A DNA stretch of 20,518 nucleotides, taken from positions 1 to 20,518 of the forward strand of contig JAXMAC010000059.1 in NCBI GenBank assembly GCA_046350595.1, given 5' to 3'. The notes under the pieces were generated by a model that was not told the origin of the DNA, did not search any database, and worked only from the letters and a program-made list of their open reading frames with translations. Positions 1 to 7,268 of this stretch are shown here, piece by piece. The translations under genes and the position numbers were made by a program. Position 1 is the first letter of the stretch; every line of letters begins with the position of its first letter. This stretch comes from JAHFOW01 sp046350595 (GTDB lineage: Bacteria; Planctomycetota; Brocadiia; Brocadiales; Brocadiaceae).

Positions 1-54
1 GGTCATCGCTACCGCCGCCCCCACCAACAACGCTCCTATTAACCCTTTCTTCAT
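1..54 (-). CDS. Secreted protein, N-terminal part only (runs off window)
   Basis: Only the first 18 codons are in the window. They encode MKKGLIGALLVGAAVAMT, a basic start followed by a hydrophobic run rich in Gly, Ala, Leu and Val, which is the form of a Sec signal peptide. The ATG at 52-54 has an AGGAGG about 6 nt upstream (60-66 region on the plus strand). A second ATG at 56-58 is out of frame and would give a charged N-terminus, so it is not chosen. The gene follows the Cys-rich secreted protein at 106-648 by about 50 bp in the same direction, so co-transcription is likely. The mature protein is outside the window and no function can be assigned. Confidence 0.6.
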   Translation of the reverse strand, partial: MKKGLIGALLVGAAVAMT

Positions 55-105
55 CCATTTCCTCCTAAATGTCATTAACATAAGTCCACAAAATGTAAAT
101 ATACC

Positions 106-648
106 TTATCTGCTAACATGAGGACATGTACCAGATTTTGCGCAAATTACTTCAAGGGCAACACCGCAAGTTTCACAATCGCCAGCCTTTTCTAACTGGT
201 TTCCATAGCTTCCCTTTACCAAGCTAAAACCTTTTCCTGGCTCTGCACTCTCCTTGCTACACTTTGGACACTTAAAAGTAACCCGTGACAATGATACCTT
301 ACTTGTAATATCATCACCGCACTCATCACATGCGCCAGGCGCTGGCAAACACACACCATACTTCTTGCAACCAGAATTTATACAGCTATAAGCAATTTTT
401 TGGCATGCCCAACATGTTGGCAAATCGGTGTGAGTCTTATCGCCAGAAGCTTTGTGCTTAGAAAAGTCCCAAATATATCCTATTTCGGAACACTCGGTAA
501 ATTCACGCACTTCTTTACAAGTATCGCACCAGTGAGCCTCTAAAATTTTTTTCTTGTCACAAGGCTTATCCCAAGCAGCAAATACCGACTGTGTTGTTAT
601 CACAATCATACTAATTATCCCAGCAACAGCCAAAATTCCCTTTTTCAT
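106..648 (-). CDS. Cys-rich secreted protein with five CxxC pairs, function unknown
   Basis: I do not recognise this 180-residue protein. It begins with a clear signal peptide (residues 1-25, hydrophobic core AVAGIISMIVITT, probable cleavage near FAA-W), so it should act in the periplasm or an equivalent compartment. The mature part has 17 cysteines, including CxxC pairs at 41-44, 79-82, 107-110, 127-130 and 158-161. None is followed by His, so these are not c-type heme sites. The spacing is more like zinc ribbons or disulfides, and a metal-binding or redox role is inferred. It lies 300 bp downstream of a sigma-54 regulator and a cytochrome cluster on the same strand. A link to that respiratory module, for example metal or heme handling, is a guess from context. 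Confidence 0.75.
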   Translation of the reverse strand: MKKGILAVAGIISMIVITTQSVFAAWDKPCDKKKILEAHWCDTCKEVREFTECSEIGYIWDFSKHKASGDKTHTDLPTCWACQKIAYSCINSGCKKYGVCLPAPGACDECGDDITSKVSLSRVTFKCPKCSKESAEPGKGFSLVKGSYGNQLEKAGDCETCGVALEVICAKSGTCPHVSR

Positions 649-948
649 GACTTATTCACCCCCTCTCGTCTGTTCTAAACACTCTCAATAAAATAAAGCA
701 CATCATTAAAAACTGAGCATAAATCATACCAAAAACGCACCAACTCATTCATTTTATACAACTCCTTATAAAATAAATATTTACAGCTTTAATTATTTTG
801 TACACATACAACGAAACTATTATTTATTGTGCCTATTTTCAGCCATCTCCCGAAATAAAAGTTTACTAAAATTGTACAAAACACCCTATCACAAACAACG
901 CAAACATCTTTTTTAAGGTTTTTTATATACTGGCTTATCTTAGCCATC
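649..948. other. 300-bp AT-rich intergenic gap, no gene seen
   Basis: No open frame of note lies on either strand. Two weak signals are present. A sequence at 727-743 (minus strand, TTGGTGCG-N5-TGGT) loosely resembles a sigma-54 -24/-12 promoter, but it has GT in place of the essential GC at -12. An 8-bp inverted repeat (GGCTTATC at 932-939, GATAAGCC at 956-963) brackets the end of the regulator gene without a following T-run. Confidence 0.5.
727..743 (-). promoter_or_regulatory. Weak sigma-54-like promoter candidate
   Basis: On the minus strand the site reads TTGGTGCG, then five bases, then TGGTA. The GG of the -24 element is intact and the 10-bp spacing to the -12 element is right, but the -12 element has GT instead of GC. 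It lies about 80 bp upstream of the Cys-rich gene, next to the gene of a sigma-54 activator, which is the only reason to record it. Confidence 0.18.
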
Positions 949-2343
949 TTAGTTTGATAAGCCATATTTCAGAAGTCTGTATCTAAATGTACCTCTTGTC
1001 AATCCTAATAATTTAGCTGCCTTAGTCTTGTTATTTTTACTTTTTTCTAAAGCCTGAGTGACTAACTGCTTTTCAAGTGCATCCAAAGACAGCCCATGTG
1101 GTGGAATATCAAACACAATTGAATTATTTTGAGGTTTGCTTTGAGGTTTGTCCGTGGATACGGCACATTTTACAATGGATGTAGGCAAATGCTCGGTTGT
1201 TATAATATTACTTTTACAGAGTATCACTGCACGTTCTATAACGTTTTGTAATTCTCTGATATTACCTTCCCACCTATGCATTAAAAGCAGTTTTTCTACT
1301 TCTTTACTAAGAGAAATTGGCGATTTTCCCATCTTCATCGAAAACTGCTTTAAAAAATGTTTACTTAAGGGTACTATATCTTCTTTTCTGTCTCTTAATG
1401 GCGGCAAGAATATTGGGAATACGCTAATCCTATAATATAAATCTTCCCTGAATTTACCACATCTAACTAATTCTTCAAGATTTTTATTTGTGGCGCAAAT
1501 AATTCTGATGTCTACTTTAATTGTTTCAGTGCCGCCCAAACGCTCTAATTCCCGAGCTTCAATAACCCTAAGTACTTTTGCTTGTATTGCAGCACTCATT
1601 TCAGATATTTCATCCAGAAAAAAAGTGCCACCAGAAGCTAGCTCAAAACGCCCTTTTTTAGTCTTTTCTGCACTAGTAAAGGCGCCTTTTTCATATCCAA
1701 ACAATTCGCTTTCCAGTAAATTCTCAGGAATTGCTGCACAATTTAATGCTATAAGAGGACCACATGCCCTATTACTGTTGTAATGAATTGCTCGAGCGAT
1801 CAACTCTTTTCCTGTGCCACTTTCTCCCGTAATTAAAACGGTAGAATCTGTATTCGATACTTCACCGACCAAACGCAAGGATTCGACCACTTGAGGCGAG
1901 TTGCCTATAATATTTTTAAAATCATAATGCGATTCAAGTTCCTGTCTTAAGAATTTATTTTCAATTGACAAAGAACTCATTTTTAAAGCTCTTTTAACTG
2001 CTAACTTTAATATGTCATTTTCAAAGGGTGCGGTTAAATAATCAAACACACCTTCTTTCATTACATCGATAGCAGAGCCTACAGACCCATAAGCAGTAAG
2101 CACAATTACCGGAACATCAGGAAGTTTACCCTTGATAGCCCGCAGGAACTCGAGCCTTCCCATTTCAGGCACCTTTAAGTCTGTTATGATAAGATGAAAT
2201 CTTTCTTTCTCAAGATAGTTTAAAGTTGTCACGCAATTGCTCGACGTGACAACTTTAACATCTTTCATTTCATCAAATACCATAGCAAGCACTCTCCTCA
2301 TACGCTCTTCATCGTCTGCAATTAAGACTCTGTATGTCATCAT
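949..2343 (-). CDS. Sigma-54-dependent NtrC-family response regulator, atypical receiver
   Basis: This 464-residue protein has the standard three-part layout. A receiver domain spans about 4-120, with acidic residues D10/D11 and phospho-acceptor D55. An AAA+ domain spans about 143-380, with Walker A GESGTGKE at 173-180 and Walker B FLDE near 242-245. A Fis-type helix-turn-helix ends the protein (about 425-462, KAAKLLGLTRGTFRYRLLKYGL). It should activate sigma-54 holoenzyme at -24/-12 promoters. Two positions are unusual. The sigma-54 contact loop reads GAFTSA (220-225) instead of GAFTGA. The receiver Lys that normally precedes Pro-Phe is Ala (YLTAPFE, A105). No sensor kinase is visible. It follows the cytochrome b gene by 94 bp on the same strand, so it may control the cytochrome genes or secreted proteins next to it. 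Family assignment is firm; the targets are unknown. Confidence 0.95.
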   Translation of the reverse strand: MMTYRVLIADDEERMRRVLAMVFDEMKDVKVVTSSNCVTTLNYLEKERFHLIITDLKVPEMGRLEFLRAIKGKLPDVPVIVLTAYGSVGSAIDVMKEGVFDYLTAPFENDILKLAVKRALKMSSLSIENKFLRQELESHYDFKNIIGNSPQVVESLRLVGEVSNTDSTVLITGESGTGKELIARAIHYNSNRACGPLIALNCAAIPENLLESELFGYEKGAFTSAEKTKKGRFELASGGTFFLDEISEMSAAIQAKVLRVIEARELERLGGTETIKVDIRIICATNKNLEELVRCGKFREDLYYRISVFPIFLPPLRDRKEDIVPLSKHFLKQFSMKMGKSPISLSKEVEKLLLMHRWEGNIRELQNVIERAVILCKSNIITTEHLPTSIVKCAVSTDKPQSKPQNNSIVFDIPPHGLSLDALEKQLVTQALEKSKNNKTKAAKLLGLTRGTFRYRLLKYGLSN

Positions 2344-2437
2344 TGACCCTCAAAAACAAATATATTACTTTTATGACAAACTCAGCCTATACTGCTATAT
2401 TATTGCTTACTATGTTCGATTTGTTACTAACTTTAAA

Positions 2438-3283
2438 CTAGATGGCCCATACCAAGAGGGCAGTTAACATAAAAGCCACAATAACAAGCCCTGTAATAAG
2501 GATAGGCACAGCAAACAGCCTGGTTATAAAACTTACGAACAGAGAGGGCGGCGGAACTTTTAACTCATCGAGTTTATGCTGACTCTCTAGTCTTTTGTAC
2601 TGAGCCAGCCGCTCATGTTTGAACTCTTCCTCGGTGATCTTTCCAGTGAAAATTGCTTCATCTACTGGCATTTTTTCCGGTAGCAGATGCGTGTGAAAGA
2701 AATGAATTGTAAAAATAAAGCCAGCCGCAAGTATCGCTTCATATCTATGGATAATCAGCGCAATACTTGGAAGATCTATTATACTGGCAACGGAGGTTGG
2801 AATAACTTTCGTGAATTGTACCGGAAACCATAGAATGAGACCAGTTAACGCCATCACTAATGTCCCCCACATCAGTGATAAGTACTCAAACTTTTCCCAA
2901 TATATCCATTTATCAAAATCGGGCCTCTTGCCTATACCAAGAAACCATTTTAAATCACCAATAATATCAAAAATATCTCGCGGTTGAATAAGAAGTGATT
3001 TTGGGCCCCAGAAAAAACCTTTTTGCTTTTTTACTGAAATACTGTAAAAAAGATTTATAAAGTGCAAAAATGCGGCAAAAAAAGTCAATATAGCACAAAT
3101 ACGATGGATGAAACCCGCAGTAGGATAGCCACCCATAAGTTCATAAAGCCATCTCGCCCAGCCATAGCTCCTAAACGCCAGAGGAACGCCCGTTAAAACG
3201 AGACCAAAAAAACTAACAATTGTCAAAAAATGACAAAATCTATGAAAAAAACTGAAACGCAGAAAATTAGTGCTGCTCTTCAT
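2438..3283 (-). CDS. Membrane diheme cytochrome b (FdnI / b561-like)
   Basis: A membrane protein of about 281 residues with roughly five hydrophobic segments. His residues early in the first helix (FFHRFCHF), in the second (FIHR and FLHF) and in a later one (IHRYEAILAAGFIFTIHFFHTH) suit two b hemes, as in formate dehydrogenase gamma or Ni-Fe hydrogenase cytochrome b subunits. It probably exchanges electrons between the quinone pool and the heptaheme cytochrome encoded just upstream. The open frame extends to 3310, but the ATG at 3281-3283 is preferred because AGGAGAAAGGGG lies just before it; this leaves a 17-bp overlap with the upstream gene. Overlap and order argue for translational coupling and a shared complex. 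Family is fairly sure; substrate and electron direction are inferred. Confidence 0.85.
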   Translation of the reverse strand: MKSSTNFLRFSFFHRFCHFLTIVSFFGLVLTGVPLAFRSYGWARWLYELMGGYPTAGFIHRICAILTFFAAFLHFINLFYSISVKKQKGFFWGPKSLLIQPRDIFDIIGDLKWFLGIGKRPDFDKWIYWEKFEYLSLMWGTLVMALTGLILWFPVQFTKVIPTSVASIIDLPSIALIIHRYEAILAAGFIFTIHFFHTHLLPEKMPVDEAIFTGKITEEEFKHERLAQYKRLESQHKLDELKVPPPSLFVSFITRLFAVPILITGLVIVAFMLTALLVWAI

Positions 3284-4319
3284 CACTATGCCCCTTTCTC
3301 CTGTATTCATCTCTGATTGCCGCTAACCAACAAAGCAAAGAATGGAGCCCGAACGAGGAAAATGTAAATCCTAAAATACCCATATACATAACAAAAACAA
3401 TACATAAAATCGTTTGAGGATTTTTGAGAACTTTTTTAAGATTTTCCGGGTCGCTTCGCCCATTTTTTATAGCATTCAGCAACGCATTATAATAGCTTAA
3501 ATTTTTGATTTGCGGATGCTCAACATGCTTCACAAAACTTGCATTTGCGTTTGCATGGCATTTACCACATGTTTCTAAAATCCTTTCCTTGCCTACCTTA
3601 GATTCTGGGTCAGAAGAATTCAAAATTTTATGCTTACCGTGACAATCAAAACACACGGGCACATCTTCATTTGTATACCCAAGAGCCGTCACCTGCCCAT
3701 GCGCATTATTTCTATAACCGTCAAAATATTCCTGATGACATGAACTACAAGTTTCAATCGTCAATTTCCTGTGAAGAGAATCAGATCCTCTTGGAACATA
3801 CATAGGTGATTCCTCACCTGTAACGTTATCATGATAAGTTAAACCAAAATGACAATCCTTGCATGTCGGAACATCCTTATTATGCTCCTTCATTAACTTC
3901 ACATGATTACTCTGTAAATATTCGTCCGCAGGGTCGTCGTGACAAAACGTTATGCAATCAACAGGTTTTAAATTTGACTTATGCCCCTCAGATAAATCAG
4001 CACCATCCAGCTCTTGGTGACAATCAACGCAAAAAAAGTCCGACCCACCATGCGCCGTAGTCTTAAAGGTGGCTTCGTTGACTACCAAAGAAGCCACCTT
4101 AATTTCACCCGTAATAGGATCAATCTTAGCCTTTTCTAAAACCTTCAACTTGTCAGGCTTTGTATGACAATCCAAACAAGGCCCATTATCACCCGCATGC
4201 AAAACTGTTGGCAATGCTGTAGCAGCAACAGTAAATACACCTAAAAACGCAAAAAACCACAACCTTTTAGTACCTGACAGAGACTTCTTTATCAGGCTTC
4301 TTTTCGATCTATAAACCAT
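3267..4319 (-). CDS. Membrane-anchored heptaheme cytochrome c with one CX3CH site
   Basis: A 350-residue exported cytochrome. An N-terminal signal or anchor lies at about 19-42. Six canonical CxxCH sites are at 48-52, 97-101, 153-157, 191-195, 223-227 and 251-255. A seventh, expanded site CITFCH (CX3CH) is at 122-127, exactly where the order of sites predicts a heme. A hydrophobic segment at about 303-331 is followed by a charged tail, so the heme domain should sit outside the membrane on a C-terminal anchor. It lies 49 bp downstream of the c-554-like gene and overlaps the cytochrome b gene, which suggests a c/b quinone-cytochrome oxidoreductase. The exact family (CbcL-like split, NrfH/NapC-like or other) cannot be fixed by eye. 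Confidence 0.88.
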   Translation of the reverse strand: MVYRSKRSLIKKSLSGTKRLWFFAFLGVFTVAATALPTVLHAGDNGPCLDCHTKPDKLKVLEKAKIDPITGEIKVASLVVNEATFKTTAHGGSDFFCVDCHQELDGADLSEGHKSNLKPVDCITFCHDDPADEYLQSNHVKLMKEHNKDVPTCKDCHFGLTYHDNVTGEESPMYVPRGSDSLHRKLTIETCSSCHQEYFDGYRNNAHGQVTALGYTNEDVPVCFDCHGKHKILNSSDPESKVGKERILETCGKCHANANASFVKHVEHPQIKNLSYYNALLNAIKNGRSDPENLKKVLKNPQTILCIVFVMYMGILGFTFSSFGLHSLLCWLAAIRDEYRRKGHSDEEQH

Positions 4320-4368
4320 CTTACGGAGTCCTCCCCTGCTCTATAACTCTTTAAAAACTTTTTAAGAG

Positions 4369-5079
4369 TTATTCCTTTTTCTTTGGCTTTAATGGCGAAT
4401 TAAGAATCTCATCCTTTGGTAATAAAGCAGCCCATTTTTTCTTATCATCCGGCGACATCTTTTTAATTACATCGTCTATTTCATCATTATCGCGATGATC
4501 ATCTTTCTTGAAATACTCCTTAAAATCCATTACTTTATCGGTTTTTGGACATTTATTCTTATCGTCCTTACTCTCCCAATGACACTTTAAACACTGCTCC
4601 TTAACCGTTGCAGGACCATTAATACCGGCTACAATCAAACCAGCATCATACTGTGCTTTCCTTGCTTCAACAGGGTCCTTCTTCAATATCTCCTTAAAGG
4701 CATCCTTACCCTTACCCTGATAGTTTTCCTTCAACTTTTTATATTCTGAGCCGGCACCATGACAAGCCTCACACTGCACATTTGGTAAATATTTTTTTCC
4801 AGCTTCTGCAATCTTTTCTCCTACTGCAGTGGCGTGACACTTTAAGCATTCCAGATTTTCCGCATCCGGAGTTCCCTTTAACCTCTTTTCCCATGTATTT
4901 GAGTGTAACCTCTCTTTATATTCTTCACCCTCATAACAACCTTTTCCCATATGGCACTTACAGCCACTATTTCCAACATACTCAGCGCTGTAGGAAATGC
5001 CGCCCAGAGAAAATGTTAACGAACTTACAGAAACCACTAAACCACCCAAGAAATACCCTATTGTCCTACCGCCTAACAT
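4369..5079 (-). CDS. Cytochrome c-554-like tetraheme protein with a contracted CXCH first site
   Basis: A 236-residue secreted protein (signal peptide about 1-31). Canonical heme sites are CLKCH (78-82), CEACH (103-107) and CLKCH (163-167). The first site reads CKCH (40-43), one residue shorter than CxxCH. The surroundings, GNSGCKCH...RLHS, then CLKCHATAVGE, then CEACHGAGSEY, follow the order seen in Nitrosomonas cytochrome c-554, a tetraheme carrier that takes electrons from hydroxylamine oxidoreductase. A periplasmic electron carrier is therefore likely. The C-terminus is very rich in Lys and Asp. It is first in the cytochrome cluster, with AGGAGA before its ATG and a promoter 70-100 bp upstream. 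Whether heme 1 is really bound is open. Confidence 0.85.
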   Translation of the reverse strand: MLGGRTIGYFLGGLVVSVSSLTFSLGGISYSAEYVGNSGCKCHMGKGCYEGEEYKERLHSNTWEKRLKGTPDAENLECLKCHATAVGEKIAEAGKKYLPNVQCEACHGAGSEYKKLKENYQGKGKDAFKEILKKDPVEARKAQYDAGLIVAGINGPATVKEQCLKCHWESKDDKNKCPKTDKVMDFKEYFKKDDHRDNDEIDDVIKKMSPDDKKKWAALLPKDEILNSPLKPKKKE

Positions 5080-5147
5080 TTAAATCTCCTTTCATACATC
5101 TTGAAATAAATCACAAAAACTACTTTTAAAAATCTTTAGAGATGAAT

Positions 5148-5176
5148 AAAGTATCATGCTTTTTTATTGGTGTCAA
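5148..5176 (-). promoter_or_regulatory. Sigma-70-type promoter of the cytochrome cluster
   Basis: On the minus strand a perfect -35 TTGACA (5171-5176) is followed by exactly 17 bp and a -10-like TACTTT (5148-5153). The start codon of the c-554-like gene is about 70 bp downstream. The perfect -35 and spacing are seen directly; the -10 is only a partial match. No sigma-54 -24/-12 element was found in this gap. Confidence 0.5.
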
Positions 5177-5200
5177 GAAAAAATTCATTAGCAATCAAAT

Positions 5201-6556
5201 TTAGTCTTTACTTCTCGATAAATAATTTTCAACGAAATTTGTGTTAATATTCCCACTTGCAAATTGAGAATGAGTAATAAGCTCTAATTGGAGGGGAATT
5301 GTTGTTTTAATACCCCCGATAGTGTACTCACCTAAAGCCCTTTTCATACAGGCAATTGCCTCTTCCCTTGTTTTTTGATAAACAATCAATTTAGAAATCA
5401 ACGAATCATAGTACGGTGGTATTTCATATCCTGTATGCACATGTGAATCAACCCTCACTCCTTGCCCCCCTGGAGGATTATATATGGTAACTTTTCCAGG
5501 CTGAGGGCGAAATCCGTTCTGCGGGTCTTCTGCATTAATTCTACACTCTATAGCCACACCTTGATTTCTTACTTTCTTCTGTTTTAGATTTAATCGTTCA
5601 CCACTGGCTACTCTGATTTGTTGTTTAACCAAATCAATCCCTGTCACCATCTCAGTCACAGGATGTTCAACTTGCAATCGGGTATTTACTTCAATGAAAT
5701 AAAAATTTCCTGTATTGTTATCAACCAAAAATTCAACCGTACCCGCATTGGTGTAATTTACAGCCCGCGCTATTTTTATCGCCGCCTTACAAATTTCTTC
5801 ACGTAAGCGCTGAGTAATGGCAGGTGAAGGTGATTCTTCTACAAGTTTCTGATGTCTGCGCTGTAACGTACAGTCCCTTTCGCCCAGGTGGACGATATTA
5901 CCATAATTGTCACCTAATATCTGAACCTCTACATGTCGTGTATTTTCAATATATTTTTCAATATAGACAGATGCATCTTTAAAAGCTGCCGCAGCTTCCC
6001 GCTGTGCTACCGACAGTAAATTTACAAGACTTATATCATTATGTGCGACACGCATACCACGCCCACCACCGCCTGAAGATGCCTTAATGATGACGGGATA
6101 CCCAATTTTGTGCGCAACATCAAGCGCCTGTTGCTGGCTTTTTATAACAGATTCGCTGCCGGGAACGACAGGAACCTTATTGGCGATGGCAATTTTCCTC
6201 GCCTCAGTCTTATTTCCAAGTTTTTTTAACACATCCGCCCGGGGACCAATGAAAACGATATTAGAAGATTCGCAGACTTCGGCAAAATGGGCAACCTCGG
6301 ATAAAAATCCATATCCAGGATGGACCGCTTCAATATCGGTTATCTCGGCAGCACTGATTATACTCGGTATATTTAGATAACTTCCTTCAGACTCAGGCGG
6401 ACCAACGCATACCGTAATATCTGCTTGCTTTAAGTACAATGCGTTTTCATCAGCCTTCGAGCATATTACCACAGTCTCTATTCCTAACTCACGACATGCC
6501 CGAATAATTCTTAAAGCAATTTCGCCCCTATTGGCAATCAGAATCCTTGAAAACAT
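5201..6556 (-). CDS. accC: Acetyl-CoA carboxylase, biotin carboxylase subunit
   Basis: The 451-residue length is typical of AccC, which carboxylates biotin on BCCP with ATP and bicarbonate in the first step of malonyl-CoA synthesis. The start matches the family (MFSRILIANRGEIALRIIRA). The glycine-rich ATP-grasp loop SSGGGGRGM is at 160-168, with conserved H209 and K237. The catalytic block EVNTRLQVEHPVTE is at 289-302. It follows accB by 39 bp on the same strand, the usual accB-accC pair. Nothing is missing or odd. Other biotin carboxylases (pyruvate, propionyl-CoA) are less likely given the stand-alone size and the adjacent small BCCP. Confidence 0.96.
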   Translation of the reverse strand: MFSRILIANRGEIALRIIRACRELGIETVVICSKADENALYLKQADITVCVGPPESEGSYLNIPSIISAAEITDIEAVHPGYGFLSEVAHFAEVCESSNIVFIGPRADVLKKLGNKTEARKIAIANKVPVVPGSESVIKSQQQALDVAHKIGYPVIIKASSGGGGRGMRVAHNDISLVNLLSVAQREAAAAFKDASVYIEKYIENTRHVEVQILGDNYGNIVHLGERDCTLQRRHQKLVEESPSPAITQRLREEICKAAIKIARAVNYTNAGTVEFLVDNNTGNFYFIEVNTRLQVEHPVTEMVTGIDLVKQQIRVASGERLNLKQKKVRNQGVAIECRINAEDPQNGFRPQPGKVTIYNPPGGQGVRVDSHVHTGYEIPPYYDSLISKLIVYQKTREEAIACMKRALGEYTIGGIKTTIPLQLELITHSQFASGNINTNFVENYLSRSKD

Positions 6557-6595
6557 ATGGAAAATACCCTCGCTCCTATTTCTTAAACCAATAAA

Positions 6596-7063
6596 TTACG
6601 TTTGCCTTCCAACGGGCTTGACGCGAAAGAGCGGCTGACCATACTCAACGGCTTCCCCATCATTTACGCAAATCTCAACGATTTCACCAGATGTCTCAGC
6701 CTTTACCTCATTCATAATTTTCATTGCTTCAATGATACAAACCACTGTTTCCTCATTTACTATATCTCCTATATTTACACATGGATCAGCACCGGGAGCA
6801 GTTGCTCGATAAAAAGTTCCAACCATTGGAGAAATAATCTCTCCATAATTTTCGCCATCTTTTGATAGTGCATGGGTAGGGCGTTCCAGTTCTAACCTTG
6901 CAGGATGAATAGGCGGAACAGATGCTGATGTTACTGTGTTTGTATACCCATCAGCACTCTTTTTTATTCTTATTTTTACTGTATCTTCTTGAATTTCGAT
7001 CTCAGATAAGTCATTTTCATTCATAATTGAAATTAATTGCTTTACCTTGTCTATAATACTCAT
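6596..7063 (-). CDS. accB: Biotin carboxyl carrier protein of acetyl-CoA carboxylase
   Basis: A 155-residue BCCP. The N-terminal helix is followed by a Pro/Ala-rich linker (about 45-65) and a biotinyl domain (about 74-150) with the motif EAMKIMNEV, so K115 is the expected biotinylated lysine. The preceding segment GEIISPMVGTFYRATAPGADP carries the thumb region typical of bacterial AccB. It is transcribed just before accC. The 205-bp gap upstream contains a perfect 14-bp palindrome that could be an operator. In many bacteria efp lies between a peptidase and accB; here no efp is present. Confidence 0.95.
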   Translation of the reverse strand: MSIIDKVKQLISIMNENDLSEIEIQEDTVKIRIKKSADGYTNTVTSASVPPIHPARLELERPTHALSKDGENYGEIISPMVGTFYRATAPGADPCVNIGDIVNEETVVCIIEAMKIMNEVKAETSGEIVEICVNDGEAVEYGQPLFRVKPVGRQT

Positions 7064-7144
7064 TATCTATTCCTTCATGAAATTTATTTTTCGTTTAAAG
7101 GCAAGCCTAATTGAATAAGCATTTGAACGTAAGAATAAATAATA

Positions 7145-7158
7145 ATTCTATATAGAAT
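7145..7158. promoter_or_regulatory. Perfect 14-bp palindrome upstream of accB
   Basis: ATTCTATATAGAAT is a perfect palindrome 82-95 bp before the accB start codon, in an otherwise featureless AT-rich 205-bp gap. A dimeric repressor site is possible. I cannot match it to a known fatty-acid regulator, and AT-rich DNA gives such palindromes by chance. Confidence 0.25.
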
Positions 7159-7268
7159 GGGAAAATTGAGAAGAAGCGAATTGATATAAAATGATAGGTG
7201 GTACTGATTGGTTTATTAAATATACCTGTTGCTTTATAAACAATTTGAAATTTCTTTTTCTTTTAGTT

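Noticed and set aside
106..648. Multiheme cytochrome
   Set aside because: None of the five CxxC pairs is followed by His.
932..963. 8-bp inverted repeat GGCTTATC / GATAAGCC as a terminator of the regulator gene
   Set aside because: The right arm lies inside the coding end, the loop is 16 nt, and no T-run follows on the minus strand.
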